This document shows positions 1-10,605 of a stretch of DNA of 24,339 nucleotides, piece by piece. This DNA is from Lingula anatina. Its lineage: Eukaryota > Brachiopoda > Lingulata > Lingulida > Lingulidae. A model generated the notes under the pieces. That model searched no databases, was not told the DNA's origin, and saw nothing but the letters and a program-made list of their open reading frames with translations. Both the position numbers and the translations under genes were made by a program. Every line of letters starts with the position of its first letter. The stretch's first letter is position 1. Location of the stretch: the NCBI RefSeq assembly GCF_001039355.2, contig NW_019775846.1:430461-454799 (forward strand), written 5' to 3'.

Positions 1-6
1 ATATTT

Positions 7-8
<2 letters not shown>

Positions 9-61
<53 letters not shown>
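9..61. repeat. (TA)n microsatellite
   Basis: An uninterrupted run of TA dinucleotides reaches from near the window start to the sequence that resembles SCP coding DNA. No function is seen. Confidence 0.97.
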
Positions 62-63
<2 letters not shown>

Positions 64-65
64 CA

Positions 66-96
66 AAAGGGCAAACAGGAGAAATACAAAGAATAT
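66..96 (+). pseudogene. duplicated fragment of the SCP coding sequence
   Basis: This 31-base stretch matches bases 448-478 of the EF-hand gene downstream with one mismatch (A to G at 71). In the same reading frame it would encode the KDKQEKYKEY segment with D changed to G. Similarity ends at both edges: the TA microsatellite lies just to the left and unrelated sequence follows. It may be a leftover of a neighbouring paralogous SCP exon or a small templated duplication. The match itself is directly visible; its origin is inferred. Confidence 0.6.
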
Positions 97-138
97 ATTA
101 TTTGTACTGAGTTTGGTGCGTGTCACGGGCGTCAATTT

Positions 139-143
139 GTGTA

Positions 144-181
<38 letters not shown>
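139..181. repeat. (GT)n(GA)n compound microsatellite
   Basis: A GT run passes directly into a GA run, about 120 bases before the SCP coding start. Confidence 0.95.
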
Positions 182-182
<1 letters not shown>

Positions 183-304
183 TGAAAATTCATGAAAGTA
201 GAATTGTCCAATAATAACTTTCTTTTTCATGCAATGACAGCTGCCTTCTTAATTAAACAAATGCATACTTATTCAAACAAAACAAAACTGTGTTGTCGTT
301 CTAG

Positions 305-850
305 ATGTCTGACCACGCTCCACTGCCGGAATTTTGGGTGCGAAAAATACGCTCCTTTTTCGTTCTCTTTGATCGCGATCTGGACGGAATCGTCCGAAAA
401 GAAGACTACTTGGACTGGGTGCTGGAACGAACCAAGTCATTTCTGGCAAAGGACAAACAGGAGAAATACAAAGAATATTGGAACGCAGCGTGGAACGAGT
501 TTTGGGGAGGACCAGAAGGGAAAGTTTCTGTCACTTTCGAGGAAATGATGCAATCTCACGCGCGCACATTTAGAGACCCAAAATTCGCCGAAACCTGCAA
601 GAATTGGTTTAACTTGACCTTTGACGGCGCGGATGCAAACAGCGACGAGTTTATCACCCTTCAGGAATACTCTGACTTCCTGAAGTGCTACGGCGTCCAT
701 CCTCTATCGGTGACGCCATCTTTCCAGGCGCTGGACACAAATCACGACGGTTTGATTAGCAGAGAAGATTTTACGAATGCTGGGAGAGATTATTTTGTTA
801 CAACAGATGATAACCCGTCAAAACTCTTCTGGGGACCTTTCCTCTGCTAA
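305..850 (+). CDS. sarcoplasmic calcium-binding protein-like EF-hand protein
   Basis: A 181-residue cytosolic EF-hand protein, probably a calcium buffer or sensor of the invertebrate SCP/calexcitin group. Three canonical 12-residue loops are readable: 23-34 (D23, D25, D27, G28, D34), 110-121 (D110, N112, D114, I117, E121) and 144-155 (D144, N146, D148, G149, D155). The region around 64-80, where the second hand should lie, has no usable ligand set, as is typical for SCPs with one degenerate hand. The C-terminus (KLFWGPFLC) matches the SCP-type FWGP ending, and the length is usual for the family. No signal peptide or membrane segment is seen. The ATG directly follows a pyrimidine-rich TTCTAG, so it probably sits at the start of an exon after a 5'UTR intron; an in-frame TAG precedes it, so no longer start exists in this exon. 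The rest of the coding region is uninterrupted. A weak ATTAAA lies at 996-1001. A related calexcitin rather than a muscle SCP cannot be excluded. Confidence 0.9.
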   Translation: MSDHAPLPEFWVRKIRSFFVLFDRDLDGIVRKEDYLDWVLERTKSFLAKDKQEKYKEYWNAAWNEFWGGPEGKVSVTFEEMMQSHARTFRDPKFAETCKNWFNLTFDGADANSDEFITLQEYSDFLKCYGVHPLSVTPSFQALDTNHDGLISREDFTNAGRDYFVTTDDNPSKLFWGPFLC

Positions 851-2023
851 ACACGCATACCATTTCCTTAAATGAAACATTGCAAATGACTACCTGGCCT
901 ATAACTATGACCTCCATATGCGTACAACAAAGACGTGATTTAAAAAATGTAAATCATACCATTAATTGTACCTAAAACACCTTGGATCCACAGATATTAA
1001 ACACAGAAGAGGAAATAACACCCAGCCAAATGCATTAACTGGCAATGGTTTTGAACGAAAAAAAAAAAACTTCTGCTAAGATAAAGTCCCCAGATGCACA
1101 CAGGTGTGAGGAGATATGGCGCATTTTGACGGCGAGAACGTCACAGATGGGGTGGGCTTGTCATTTAAGATCAGGCTAGCATCCGACTTCTGTTCAAAAG
1201 ATTAATTGGGGTCTATATCTATGCCGATTAAGACAGGAGTTCAATTGCCAAAAATAATAATAATAATCCTCGGTGACTTCTATGATGGAGACACGCACGA
1301 AGACCATAACCTCAAAGCAAAAATAGAATCTTTACCGAAACTTGCATTATATCGTATATTCCGAATGCTACAACGTATATGCAATCTTAATGTCAGTATA
1401 CATGTAGTCAATTGTCATGCAGATGACACAATTCCACGGGCGTTATTTCAACAACCCATAAACCAGTACCTGAAAATAAGTCGTCCTGCTTTTATGTAAC
1501 TGTTAGACATGCTTTAAAATATAAGCTAAATCCAAAAAAATTTAATGTTATAATGGACTTAACATTTTACTTCGACTGTTATATATTCATTCATCGACCC
1601 ATCTTGTTAAGTTTATATTTCTGTGTCAAAGTAGAGGTCTTTTCTAATGATATTATTAATTTTACTCCTTATTCCAATATTAAACTTTTGGAAAATGTGA
1701 ACGTCAGCAGAGGCTTTTTTCAACCATGAGCCGTTATAATAATATACGAAATGGAATGGAGACTTAAATCCAAAAATATTAATTGAATACATAGTAAATG
1801 CTGATTTGGGTGGCAATAAATATGGTTGGGGTTAATGGCGTTCGTCATTTTTCTTCTTCTTCTTCTTTTTTTTTTGAACGTGTCTGAATAATTTATTACG
1901 AATGTCCATATGTCTTAAAATCTTAGAATATTTTACAAAGGAAACATACAAAAATATAAATGCAAAATACACGCAAACATGGTCTTATCAAATCAAAACA
2001 ATTGACAGTTAGTTTTTGAACAT
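851..2023. other. intergenic, no gene seen
   Basis: This holds the presumed 3'UTR of the SCP gene and then AT-rich DNA with an A-run (about 1060-1070), a short AAT run (about 1252-1267) and a TTC/T-rich run (about 1851-1876). The ORF at 1206-1499 has no recognisable domain and begins in simple-sequence-like codons, so I do not call it. Confidence 0.6.
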
Positions 2024-2029
2024 TTTATT
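2024..2029 (-). terminator. candidate poly(A) signal of the sulfotransferase gene
   Basis: AATAAA on the minus strand, about 195 bases past the stop codon at 2223. The position suits a short 3'UTR. The hexamer is common in AT-rich DNA, so this is only a candidate. Confidence 0.35.
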
Positions 2030-2222
2030 TCTTTCAAATCGTAGAAATATGTGGAAATATTTAAAAAGTCGAATCCGGAGTTACTATATAATTGCTTTTG
2101 CCGAGAAGAATTCCAGTACTCTTGTGATGAAATTACAATAGACTCTCGAAAGTACGTGCAAAGAGTGAGTTGCTAAGATGATTCAAAATGGTTTGACTTC
2201 ATGAGTCCTGTAGGTAAATGAA

Positions 2223-3492
2223 TTACAATATACGACGAGTGACATCGTTTCTTACGCTTTTAGAAAACTTATTCTTTAATAAAACAGAGAATTTTACATT
2301 AGTTAACTTCATCAATTTGCAATGCGGTTTTCTGATAGTGAAGCCTCGCGTCCAGTTGCATGCTCGGATATTAAGGGTTGAATCTTTGGAACGTGCTTTG
2401 CAAAATGTAGAAACTTTTTCATTGGTTTCTTTGAGAAATTTCACTTCTTCAAAGAAATCATCATTCTGCTTTAAAAGTGTTTTTTCAAATTTTCTCTTAA
2501 AATATTGATATAACAAATAATCTTTCTTGCTCAGTTTGTGTAATAGCTGAGACACGGCTGGGTCTTCTCCCTCTCTCTTTAGATCTTGGTACTCTGTTGC
2601 TTTAATTTTGTGGATTTTCAAGTATATGATATCAGCTATGTCCCAGCATAACCTGCGCTTTAACATCACCAGACCTTCGTCTATATATTTTAGAATCAAA
2701 ACATAATCGAATTCTTTATCAATTATTCGAAGGAAATCGTTCACTGAGGTAATATTTTTATTGGGACTTGTAGGAAACCCCAAATATTTTATCATAACGT
2801 TTATCAGATTGGGGACTTTTCTAGATTTATAAAGATCTCTTGAACTGAGAAACGTGTGTAACTGCCCTCTACCCTCTAGTCCAAGTTTTTCTCCGACTTT
2901 AAAGAAGTTGAAACCTGACACAAAGTGAGTTAACGGTTCTCTCAACATTACCACATACACGGAATCCGCCGGCATGATTCTAGCTACTGCCTCTCTGCTG
3001 TAGTTGCTATGATGTGCCATTATATCATACTTTGCTCTACTTGTACTGTCAAACTGATCGGCATGGAGATCATAATTGGAGTTTCTTATTGTCAAATTGT
3101 GTCTTCCAGCAGCAGGTAGGGCCACTCGTAAATCGTTTTGAAACGCGTACCTCAAAAGTATATTGGACACGGTGGTGGAACCGGTTTTAGGGATTTTTAC
3201 AAAGACTATGTGCCTGTGGGGTGAGCACCTCCCTGGCCAAGTGGCGCCCTGGAATGACTTGTACTCAGGAACAGGGGCAATATCGGAGCTTGATCGATAT
3301 ACTAGGGACATCTTATAGTCGTCTGCTAGACTTCTAGTGTCAGAGCTGAAAAACAAATATCAGTGCTATATGGTATATGTCAGTTTTGATTTATGTCCTT
3401 TTTTATTCAGCTGCCATTAGAACTCTCTCTCTCTCTCTCTCTCTCTGGCAGATCTTGCGGCATCATCATAGGTAAATAGAAGTACTTATGTA

Positions 3493-3555
<63 letters not shown>

Positions 3556-3763
3556 CGACCTTTATCTCAGCTCATTAAAATTTTTTTCTCGCGAACACTT
3601 ACCCAAGGTTTTTTACTTACATTTTGGTCTTGGAAGACGCTGTGAGTGGACGGAAAACTTCTCCACTGAGTATTGATGATGCCTGATCTGTCATTACCAG
3701 AAGATAAGAACAACAAGTAACGAGGATGACAACTATGACACCAATAAGTTTGAATCTTCCCAT
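2223..3763 (-). CDS. galactose-3-O-sulfotransferase-like (GAL3ST family) enzyme, two exons
   Basis: Predicted type II Golgi membrane enzyme that would transfer sulfate from PAPS to a galactose residue of a glycolipid or glycan. Exon 1 is 3763-3621 and exon 2 is 3345-2223. The donor is GTAAGT and the acceptor TTTTTCAG; exon 1 ends after two codon bases and exon 2 supplies the third, giving a continuous 421-residue protein close to the family length. The start is firm: an in-frame TAA lies 12 bases upstream and the context is A at -3, G at +4. Residues 6-24 form one hydrophobic span after a short basic N-terminus (signal anchor). The 5'-phosphosulfate loop is KIPKTGSTT (98-106), within HIVFVKIPKTGSTT. 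The 3'-phosphate motif is the VMLREP...SGFNFF region, about 178-196, with R183 and S191. Predicted N-glycosylation sites are N131, N162, N245 and N378. No break or missing key residue is seen. The family is clear; the precise acceptor sugar is not. Confidence 0.9.
3423..3446. repeat. (CT)n microsatellite
   Basis: A CT dinucleotide run within the sulfotransferase intron, close to the acceptor side. Confidence 0.95.
3496..3550. repeat. (AT)n microsatellite
   Basis: About 27 AT units within the sulfotransferase intron. It yields a meaningless YIYIYI translation on the plus strand. Confidence 0.97.
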
Positions 3764-6252
3764 TCTTTGTTGTTATTTTTTTCTTTTTTTTCCAATTGTT
3801 GCACTGAAAATACAAGTGCTTTGACGAAATAAAAGAAGCATCAAAACCTTTGTGTAATATACTACATATAACTGGGAGTCCCCTTCATCCAGTAATTCTA
3901 CATGCCAGACATGTACATGTACATTGTATAGTCTTTTCGACAGTCAACATGTGAATATCTACATGATTCTGTTAATCTCTTCTCATCTTCTTTAACGACA
4001 CATGTCTGTGATACAAGTACACTTAAAACATGTAGCAAATGCATTACTCACAAGTCGCAGACGATAAAATAAAACGGGCGTCGTTTTCAGTTGCAGTATC
4101 AGAGGCTGGTATCAGCAGGGCGGCATCCTTTTCGAATTAGCTGGCAAACCAAGGATATAGCTGACTCAGTAAATAATCAATTTCCATCGCGTCCTGACAC
4201 AAAATGGACCTCGAGGAACTCATTCCCATGACACTCGTCAAGCCCTATTTCAAATTTGCTACTGACAATCCCTGGTTTTTCTAACAAGACCAATTTTTTT
4301 CTTGCTTCACTCGCCAAATACAAAACAGTAGGCGATGACAATTTCACTAATAATAGGCTATGTAGGGCACAGCGATTAGCCTAGAAGATATGATAGATTA
4401 TGTGCAGTTTTTTCTTGTCAGATTGTTCGTTGTATTTTCACGGGGAGAATATAGGCATACCTAGAAGCCAAGGGGGAGATGTCTGCTGTGTCCGATCCGC
4501 CATTGGTGAATATTATGAACAAGACATTTAACTGGTTCAAAAATTAGACTAGTTTTCCTTATATCTGACAACCAATTTGATGTGATTTCTATGCTCTGAA
4601 AGCATGACGTTCTGACAAAAATGAGTTGAATCCGAGCACCCTAGTTCACTGTACATAATATCTCTTAAACTGGTCTCGCTCTGCTTACTGGGAGAGAGTT
4701 CATGACAGTACCTGGAGCTTACCTGTTACCTGTTTGGAGCCGTGCCCCCAGTTGACCTCTCAAGTCATCAGCTAGCAATGCAGGTCACCGGCACCTGGGA
4801 CCGGTTGCACAAAAGAATTAGACCAAGGCTGAAATATTTAGTTACTCTAGCCCAAGACAAGTGAGTAATTAGTAGTCGACTTAATTGAAATATTGTGCCT
4901 GTTCTTTCAAAAAGGGCTTATGTTATAGACCAATACTTACCTCATAGTCAGTGCATAGTGGACTACTACAGATTTCTCCTGAATTAAAGTAGGTCCTGGT
5001 CACAATATTAGTGTTTTAGTCTGGTTCTAGAGCTGTGGGCTACAGATGAACTACGTGTGGCGACATGCGCAGCGACTTGACCCAAATAAGCCGACAGAAA
5101 GGGGAAATAATAAATTAAGAATTTAGGCTATATTTCATACTACGGAAAATGACAGGTCATTCAAAAGACATAGATGTGATTATTTAGGTATAGATCCTAG
5201 CATCTCTATGTGACATATAAAAGGGTAAAATATAACCAAGCAGCTGCTGCTCTGAACTGCGCATCTTTGGAATCGTCTGCTATTAGGTAAGTTGAACGAA
5301 AGTAACGCACGCGCAAAACATCTATACCAGATCGTTGCAACGTCATGTCGGTGTTATGCTCCCACTGGTAGGCCTACATGACCGTGCGAGAGCAGGGACA
5401 TCACAGGGACCAGTGAAGCTATTCGACGAAGCTATTTTTGTTACGCAAATACTTAAATAATGATAGAAGAATCAGCTACCCAGTCGTCTTCTAAGAGGTT
5501 TGGCAAGCACTGGGCTAAATAATAAATAAATAAATAAAATTTAAAAAATAAAAAATTGAAAACTGCAGTCGCTAATTTAAGCAATAACATATTTATTATA
5601 CAATATTTCGCTAATACGCAAATATACATATACAACCGAATAAACAGTATATAAACTACTTGAGCAATATAAGCACTACTCTATTTCTCTTTCTCTCTCC
5701 AGTTACAAGTATTAATATCGCAACAGAATGTAAAAGATCTGCCACCATGAGAGCAAAAATGCAATTCGTTTTAGACTAAAATTGTTCCTCTTTTCTCATA
5801 TAGAAATTTTCCATCCCGTTGAGATGTAATTTCATGCCAATGACACAAATGTAAAGCATCACAAAATCATTATAATTAACTTAAGGAACTTCCCGCAATT
5901 TCTCAAAATAATCGATGGCTTGTTCAGGCTGTTGCAACGGTTGTCGTTAAAAGGCAAGCCGTTTTGTGAATATCACATTTCTTTCTATCATGGCGATATA
6001 GTATATACAAACCGATGATACCATTCGGTCTATCCCAATATTTGGGATCACCCGAGGACGAGCGAACACCGAAAACTTAGCTAACAGTGTCAGTGAACGC
6101 ATGGCTAAAGCGGACATGGCAATGCAACATAGTTCATGTTGTAGTTGGTATTTGAATACCTTGACTTGGAGCAGTTAAAATCTACAAGTATTCGTGTTAC
6201 TGTATTTCTCTCTTAATACTTGTTTAAGAAGAAAAAGAAAAACACTAATAGC
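3764..6252. other. long intergenic stretch, no gene seen
   Basis: The first part includes the presumed 5'UTR and promoter side of the sulfotransferase gene; no clear TATA box or upstream exon can be assigned. The remainder is AT-rich with stops in all frames. An AAAT/AATA run lies at about 5517-5540. At about 4799-4818 the sequence GGACCGGTTGCACAAAAG resembles the terminal sequence of some DNA transposon derivatives, but I found no matching inverted end, so no element is called. Confidence 0.5.
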
Positions 6253-6258
6253 TTTATT
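6253..6258 (-). terminator. candidate poly(A) signal of the 143-residue ORF
   Basis: AATAAA on the minus strand, 100 bases beyond the stop codon of the ORF ending at 6358. The spacing fits a short 3'UTR and gives mild support that the ORF is expressed. Confidence 0.35.
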
Positions 6259-6357
6259 TTTTTCGAAAAACTACTCAGTTGGAGGTGCAATAATGTTCGG
6301 TCTTTTTTCTTTGAGAATGATTGATTACATACGACGACCAAATTTCTTCTCAAAGTT

Positions 6358-6789
6358 CTAGTATCCCTTTCGCTTGATCATGGCAAAATGTGTAAGCTGG
6401 AGCTTCCCTTTCCTCTTATTTCCCCGTTCCAACGTCCCTGTGAAGCTATACCCTTTTTGGAAGTCGGGAAATGCCACATTCGTTGACAAACGAAGGACGA
6501 AATCTGGGTTGGGCGAAGATTTGAATTTCCCTTTTAGTACCATATTTCCGTTGCCCTTGTCAAATAGCTTTGCCATCGTCGAGAACTTATGTGTGCCTGT
6601 GTATTCTACAATTTTACACCTCTTCCTGCACGGCCACCATGTTGTTCGATTCAGCACCCAATGACTAAGAAGCGCAGCCTCTGCCCAACCTTCAAACGGG
6701 AACAGGAGCACGCGACAGGGAAATCCATCGTGCTTTAGAAGTTTCTTATAACACTTGCCGCGATTCTCGTAGTAGAATAACTGCACCAT
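6358..6789 (-). CDS. unrecognised 143-residue basic protein
   Basis: I do not recognise this protein. The ORF is open back to a TAG at 6838-6840, and the only in-frame ATG, at 6789, has A at -3 and G at +4. An AATAAA follows the stop by 100 bases. The protein is rich in K, R and aromatic residues. Three cysteines lie in the first half (residue 13, the FPCRV segment and the PCRKRCK cluster, which supplies two closely spaced ones), and alternating hydrophobic/polar segments in the second half (for example FVLRLSTNVAF and YSFTGTLERG) suggest a beta-rich fold. No signal peptide or membrane span is seen. Composition is unlike the low-complexity ORFs around it. It could be an intronless gene or the last exon of a larger gene, although no clear acceptor precedes the ATG. 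The overlapping plus-strand ORF looks like a shadow. Confidence 0.45.
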   Translation of the reverse strand: MVQLFYYENRGKCYKKLLKHDGFPCRVLLFPFEGWAEAALLSHWVLNRTTWWPCRKRCKIVEYTGTHKFSTMAKLFDKGNGNMVLKGKFKSSPNPDFVLRLSTNVAFPDFQKGYSFTGTLERGNKRKGKLQLTHFAMIKRKGY

Positions 6790-7644
6790 GATTTTTCTCA
6801 GGTTCTTTCTCCCTCTTGACTTAATCGATGGACAATGCTAGTAGGCGGTCTTGTTGTCAGTTATCATTTCTGAACAGGAAAGAAAAGAAATAATTATTCA
6901 TGATTAAACTAAATCTGGTTCAGCACAAGTTCGAAATTTTCTCAAAAGAGAAATACGTTTGTTTCCGACATAACTTCAAGAAAGCTAAGCATGGTACATT
7001 TAAACAAGTCTAGGTTTTCCTAGCTTTGTAATAACCATATAAAATTTATGGTCTTATGGTGACATGGCAAATAGACTAATGGCTGAATTCAACAATCATT
7101 GCCACATGTAGGCTATACTTGAATACCATATTTATAATTTTACAAAGGATATTTAAAGATATGTACAATGATGTATCTTAAAACTGAGCTAAAATTCAAA
7201 TCAATTGGTTAAAGTGGATATTTTTGGCCATAATTCTGGACTAAACTAGGAAATGCAAGGTTCTTAGAATCCAGTAAGCATATCAGGACAAACACTTGTT
7301 TGCATTGATCGCTATGACTATAATCAGCGCAATAATTATCGAGCAAGGACTATACTGCCACGACCCGCTCAACTGCTTCTAACAGAATGAGAAGGATCAC
7401 TTAATTGCGTGACGAGAAGTGCCGTATATAATATGTACCACATAAGGGAAGAGGGCTTCAAATTATGAGAAATGTTCATGGGAGCCAAATCAAGGGAGCA
7501 TTTATGTTATGTTAATACACGGCATGACTTGATCCTTTAATGCTCATCAAGTTTGAATCATTCAACACGCAATAGGTAAATCTGCTTTTTTCTACACATA
7601 CTACTGGTCTTTTAAGATATAAAAATATTGAATATTTTAAGATA
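6790..7644. other. intergenic, no gene seen
   Basis: AT-rich DNA upstream of the 143-residue ORF. No promoter motif, RNA gene or repeat could be assigned. Confidence 0.5.
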
Positions 7645-7724
7645 TTAAAGGGATAATGACTTTTTGTATGAGATCCATATTTCACAATTAATACATTGTA
7701 AACAACCAACACACACACACACAT

Positions 7725-7763
<39 letters not shown>

Positions 7764-7994
7764 AAATTCCATTTTACCACTTAAACGGCGGTGATCGCAA
7801 TTATTCCGGAATCTGTGCTTGCCATCGGACCACATGACCTCCAAAAATGGCTACGCTCTGTTATAATCCCTTTCGAGATTATTTAAAAAAAAACGAACTT
7901 TTTGGAAAAAAAAACCCAGGGACTAACTTTGAATAGCATTTATCTCAGGAAAATCCATTTTTTGGTCAAAATGAACAGTTGTTATCCCTTTCAA
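7645..7994 (-). mobile_element. MITE family 1, copy A
   Basis: A non-autonomous DNA element with inverted ends: TTAAAGGGATAATGAC on the plus strand at 7645 and its degenerate inverse (TTATCCCTTTCAA) at 7982-7994. Read on minus, its interior matches copy C at 13420-13764 over several blocks, including CAAAGTTAGTCCCTGG, TAACAGAG and GGTAAAATGGAAT. Relative to copy C it lacks about 48 bases near one end and has gained a long AC microsatellite. It has no coding capacity. The target duplication is uncertain (TTAA or a shorter TA). The superfamily cannot be set from the ends alone. Confidence 0.75.
7709..7761. repeat. (AC)n microsatellite inside MITE copy A
   Basis: An AC run with one ATGC interruption, inserted or expanded within the MITE. 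It is absent from the other two copies of the element. Confidence 0.95.
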
Positions 7995-8543
7995 CTATAT
8001 AAAATGTTTCATGCCCTTTGCTCTTGGTCTTTGAAGAGAGAATTCAATTGATGATATTTTTAAATATTTTTTCTGAGAAATGGTCTTATCCTGATGAAGC
8101 AAAGCAGCCACCTTGGTTTTTTTCGTCTTAACATGCATTATAAGCTTTGCAAGAGACATGTCTTCAGATTTATTGCTCGTTAAACCTAAACAAATTTGAT
8201 GGCCGAGTTACTATTCGTGCCTGAACCACCTAGGGCACAATGGACATACATTGCCTAACTATGTTAACAAAAACTGTTTCAATCTTGTTTGGAACTGTGT
8301 TCAAAGCAGTTGGTTTCTTGTAAGCATCATAAGATTTGCTGCTGTATTCTAAGTAATCACTGCTCGTCACAGTCTGAAGAACATTGATCTCTAAGGGACA
8401 AGTAAGGGCAAATCAATGAGATTTCAGTCGAATTAGTTTTATTCCTTTATGCCCAGTAAGTACTCGAGGGACAACACAGTTAGTCTGGAATATTCAGTGT
8501 CCAACTTTAACAGATTTGACAGAGCGATGGAATTTACTATACA

Positions 8544-8548
<5 letters not shown>

Positions 8549-8595
<47 letters not shown>

Positions 8596-8598
8596 CGT
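8549..8598. repeat. (GT)n(GC)n microsatellite
   Basis: A GT run that passes into alternating GC, a purine-pyrimidine alternation of the type that can form Z-DNA. Confidence 0.95.
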
Positions 8599-8874
8599 TT
8601 GCGGTCAAATATTATGTACGCCTGTATATAACGTCTTTATTTTTACTTGTTATTCATTCCATCCAAATAACGTAAAATGAAAAATACAACATCGTTATGA
8701 TTTTGATGTCGACATAGAAATAAAAGCATTTGCCATATTTAGATGACGAGAGTGAAAAGACAGAGGGCTTTTATAATATATGATCAGATGTTATCCAAAC
8801 TGTTACCCACTAAAGGATACAAAGGCACGTTTTCTGCACAACAAAAAGTCCGACATATCTCTTATGGTACTAAT

Positions 8875-8925
8875 ATTATATATGACAAGATATATATAAT
8901 GTCATATATAATATTATATATGACA
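8875..8925. repeat. triplicated 13-base inverted/direct repeat
   Basis: ATTATATATGACA occurs at 8875-8887, in inverted form at 8900-8912, and again directly at 8913-8925. Neighbouring copies can pair as hairpins with a 12-base loop or with no loop. Function is unknown; it may be a remnant of a small foldback element. Confidence 0.7.
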
Positions 8926-8997
8926 TGATATAAAACTACCCCTGCATTCAAAACTCCATGTATATTTGTGTTATGCAAACGTAAAATATGCATGTCT

Positions 8998-8999
<2 letters not shown>

Positions 9000-9055
<56 letters not shown>
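9000..9055. repeat. (GA)n microsatellite
   Basis: About 28 uninterrupted GA units. The translated RERERE ORF over it is meaningless. Confidence 0.97.
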
Positions 9056-9058
<3 letters not shown>

Positions 9059-10605
9059 ACAGATTAACACATACATCACTAAATCTAATGTAATGAGGTC
9101 TAGAATTAACACACTTCATCCCACCAATGTCGTTAAATTGCGATTTCGATTGATTTTACGACTTCTCCAAGGCTTCATATCTTAATTACTTTCTCATGAT
9201 GAATTGCACATTGTTTGAGGAAGGGTCTAATGCGTCATATTTTTAAACCACTACACAACTTTCCAAGCTATGCATTTTGACCATGATACTACTTTTCGCT
9301 AAATTTCTAATGTTACTAGCATGATTATTATTATTCAAGTAATTGTGAATGTTAATTTTTCGTGACTTATTAGGTGATTTTCCAGGAAGATGGAATTTTA
9401 TGTGGTTATTCAAGAAAATGAATTGGAAATGGTTTTTGTGTGTCTGAACATGAAACATGATCCACGCATGAAAAGTTCTGAATATAAAGTGACCAAAATA
9501 GATAACAACTCGGATAGCTTTAACCAGGGAAGTCACGTTACTTTCTTTTCCTTGTTAAGACAAAGTAACAACAATCATACTTAAAAAATCATACTAAAGC
9601 CTTTTTGCAGTCCAACTTCAACATTTTAATCATTGATGGTGAAAGTTAGTATTCATAATTTTGGAAATCAACTGATGCATGTTCAGCGCGGAGAGCTGAA
9701 TGCTTCAGTCATAATAAAAAAGATTATAATTGCTAGTGAAGCCGACTTATGGATGAGAAATCTTGGAAATTATACTCCATTATTTCGAAGTTATTCATAG
9801 ACATATCCAGAATAACGACACAGTTTGTCAGCCCATTTATTTCTAGATGTAAATTAACTCTCATAGGAATTGTTTCCAGCTGACAACCCTTTAGTAAAAT
9901 GGAGCCATTTACTGTGACATCAGCACTCGGTAATGAACGGCTCTCGAGACATTTACAAAAACAGTTATATAAGAATAATCTAAGAGTAATCTTGATTATT
10001 TTGTAGTTGTCAAAAGTAATCATAAAACACTGAGCAAGAATGCCACAAAATTGTTTTAAGTGTGTTTTTGTCTGTAACATCCGCATATTGATAACTGAAG
10101 TAATCAAATTTCTGTCACTCCCTTAGTAGTTTCGTATGATTCCAAAAACCCTGCAGGTTTTAAAGTACATCACAAGCTACCCAGCTTTACTTCACTTGCA
10201 CTTCTCACGTCACATGAAATTATACAGTTATTTTGCCATATTGGTCATGAAACTGTTCGTTCTTTTTCCTTTTGTCCCTGCTGCATTTTATGAGGCAAAA
10301 AGACCTTTGGCAGCATTTCTATATTGACGTTCAGAAAATAAAAGATGGAAACAAAACTTGTTGAGCATTGTTGTTTATTGCTAACATCCCCAAAAGCCTT
10401 CAACCTATAAATATATTCATAGAGCCACTTTTCATATAAATTGGATACTTACTGTTACACGGACAAGGGAATTTGACAATAATTTTTGGGGAGATACCCC
10501 ATCTCATTGTTGATGAGTTTCTGTGAACTAGGAAGTAATAAACTGACTGAAAATATAAGAAAGTCGGCTACAGAAAGACCTGTCATTTAGTCTACTTTAT
10601 TCTTT

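Larger units (their letters stand above)
3346..3620 (-). other. intron of the sulfotransferase gene
   Basis: A 275-base GT-AG intron (GTAAGT at 3620-3615, CAG at 3348-3346). It carries a CT run and a long AT run. Its boundaries are supported by the donor and acceptor sequences and by the exact phase match. Confidence 0.85.
7995..10605. other. intergenic, no convincing gene
   Basis: AT-rich DNA with two microsatellites and one set of short inverted repeats, listed separately. The longest open frame (minus, 10107-9733, 124 codons) shows no recognisable domain, no clear splice sites and an unremarkable composition, so it is not called. Confidence 0.5.

Noticed and set aside
1206-1499. 97-codon plus-strand ORF after the SCP gene
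   Set aside because: No recognisable domain, an isoleucine run from an AAT repeat, and the start codon lacks support; consistent with chance.
2218-2508. Plus-strand ORF over the end of the sulfotransferase gene
   Set aside because: Antisense shadow of the conserved C-terminal coding region.
4790-5020. Possible DNA transposon fragment starting GGACCGGTTGCACAAAAG
   Set aside because: No matching inverted terminus or target duplication was found nearby.
9733-10107. 124-codon minus-strand ORF
   Set aside because: Longest open frame in its region, but there are no splice sites, no domain and no poly(A) context that I could defend; chance is plausible in AT-rich DNA.
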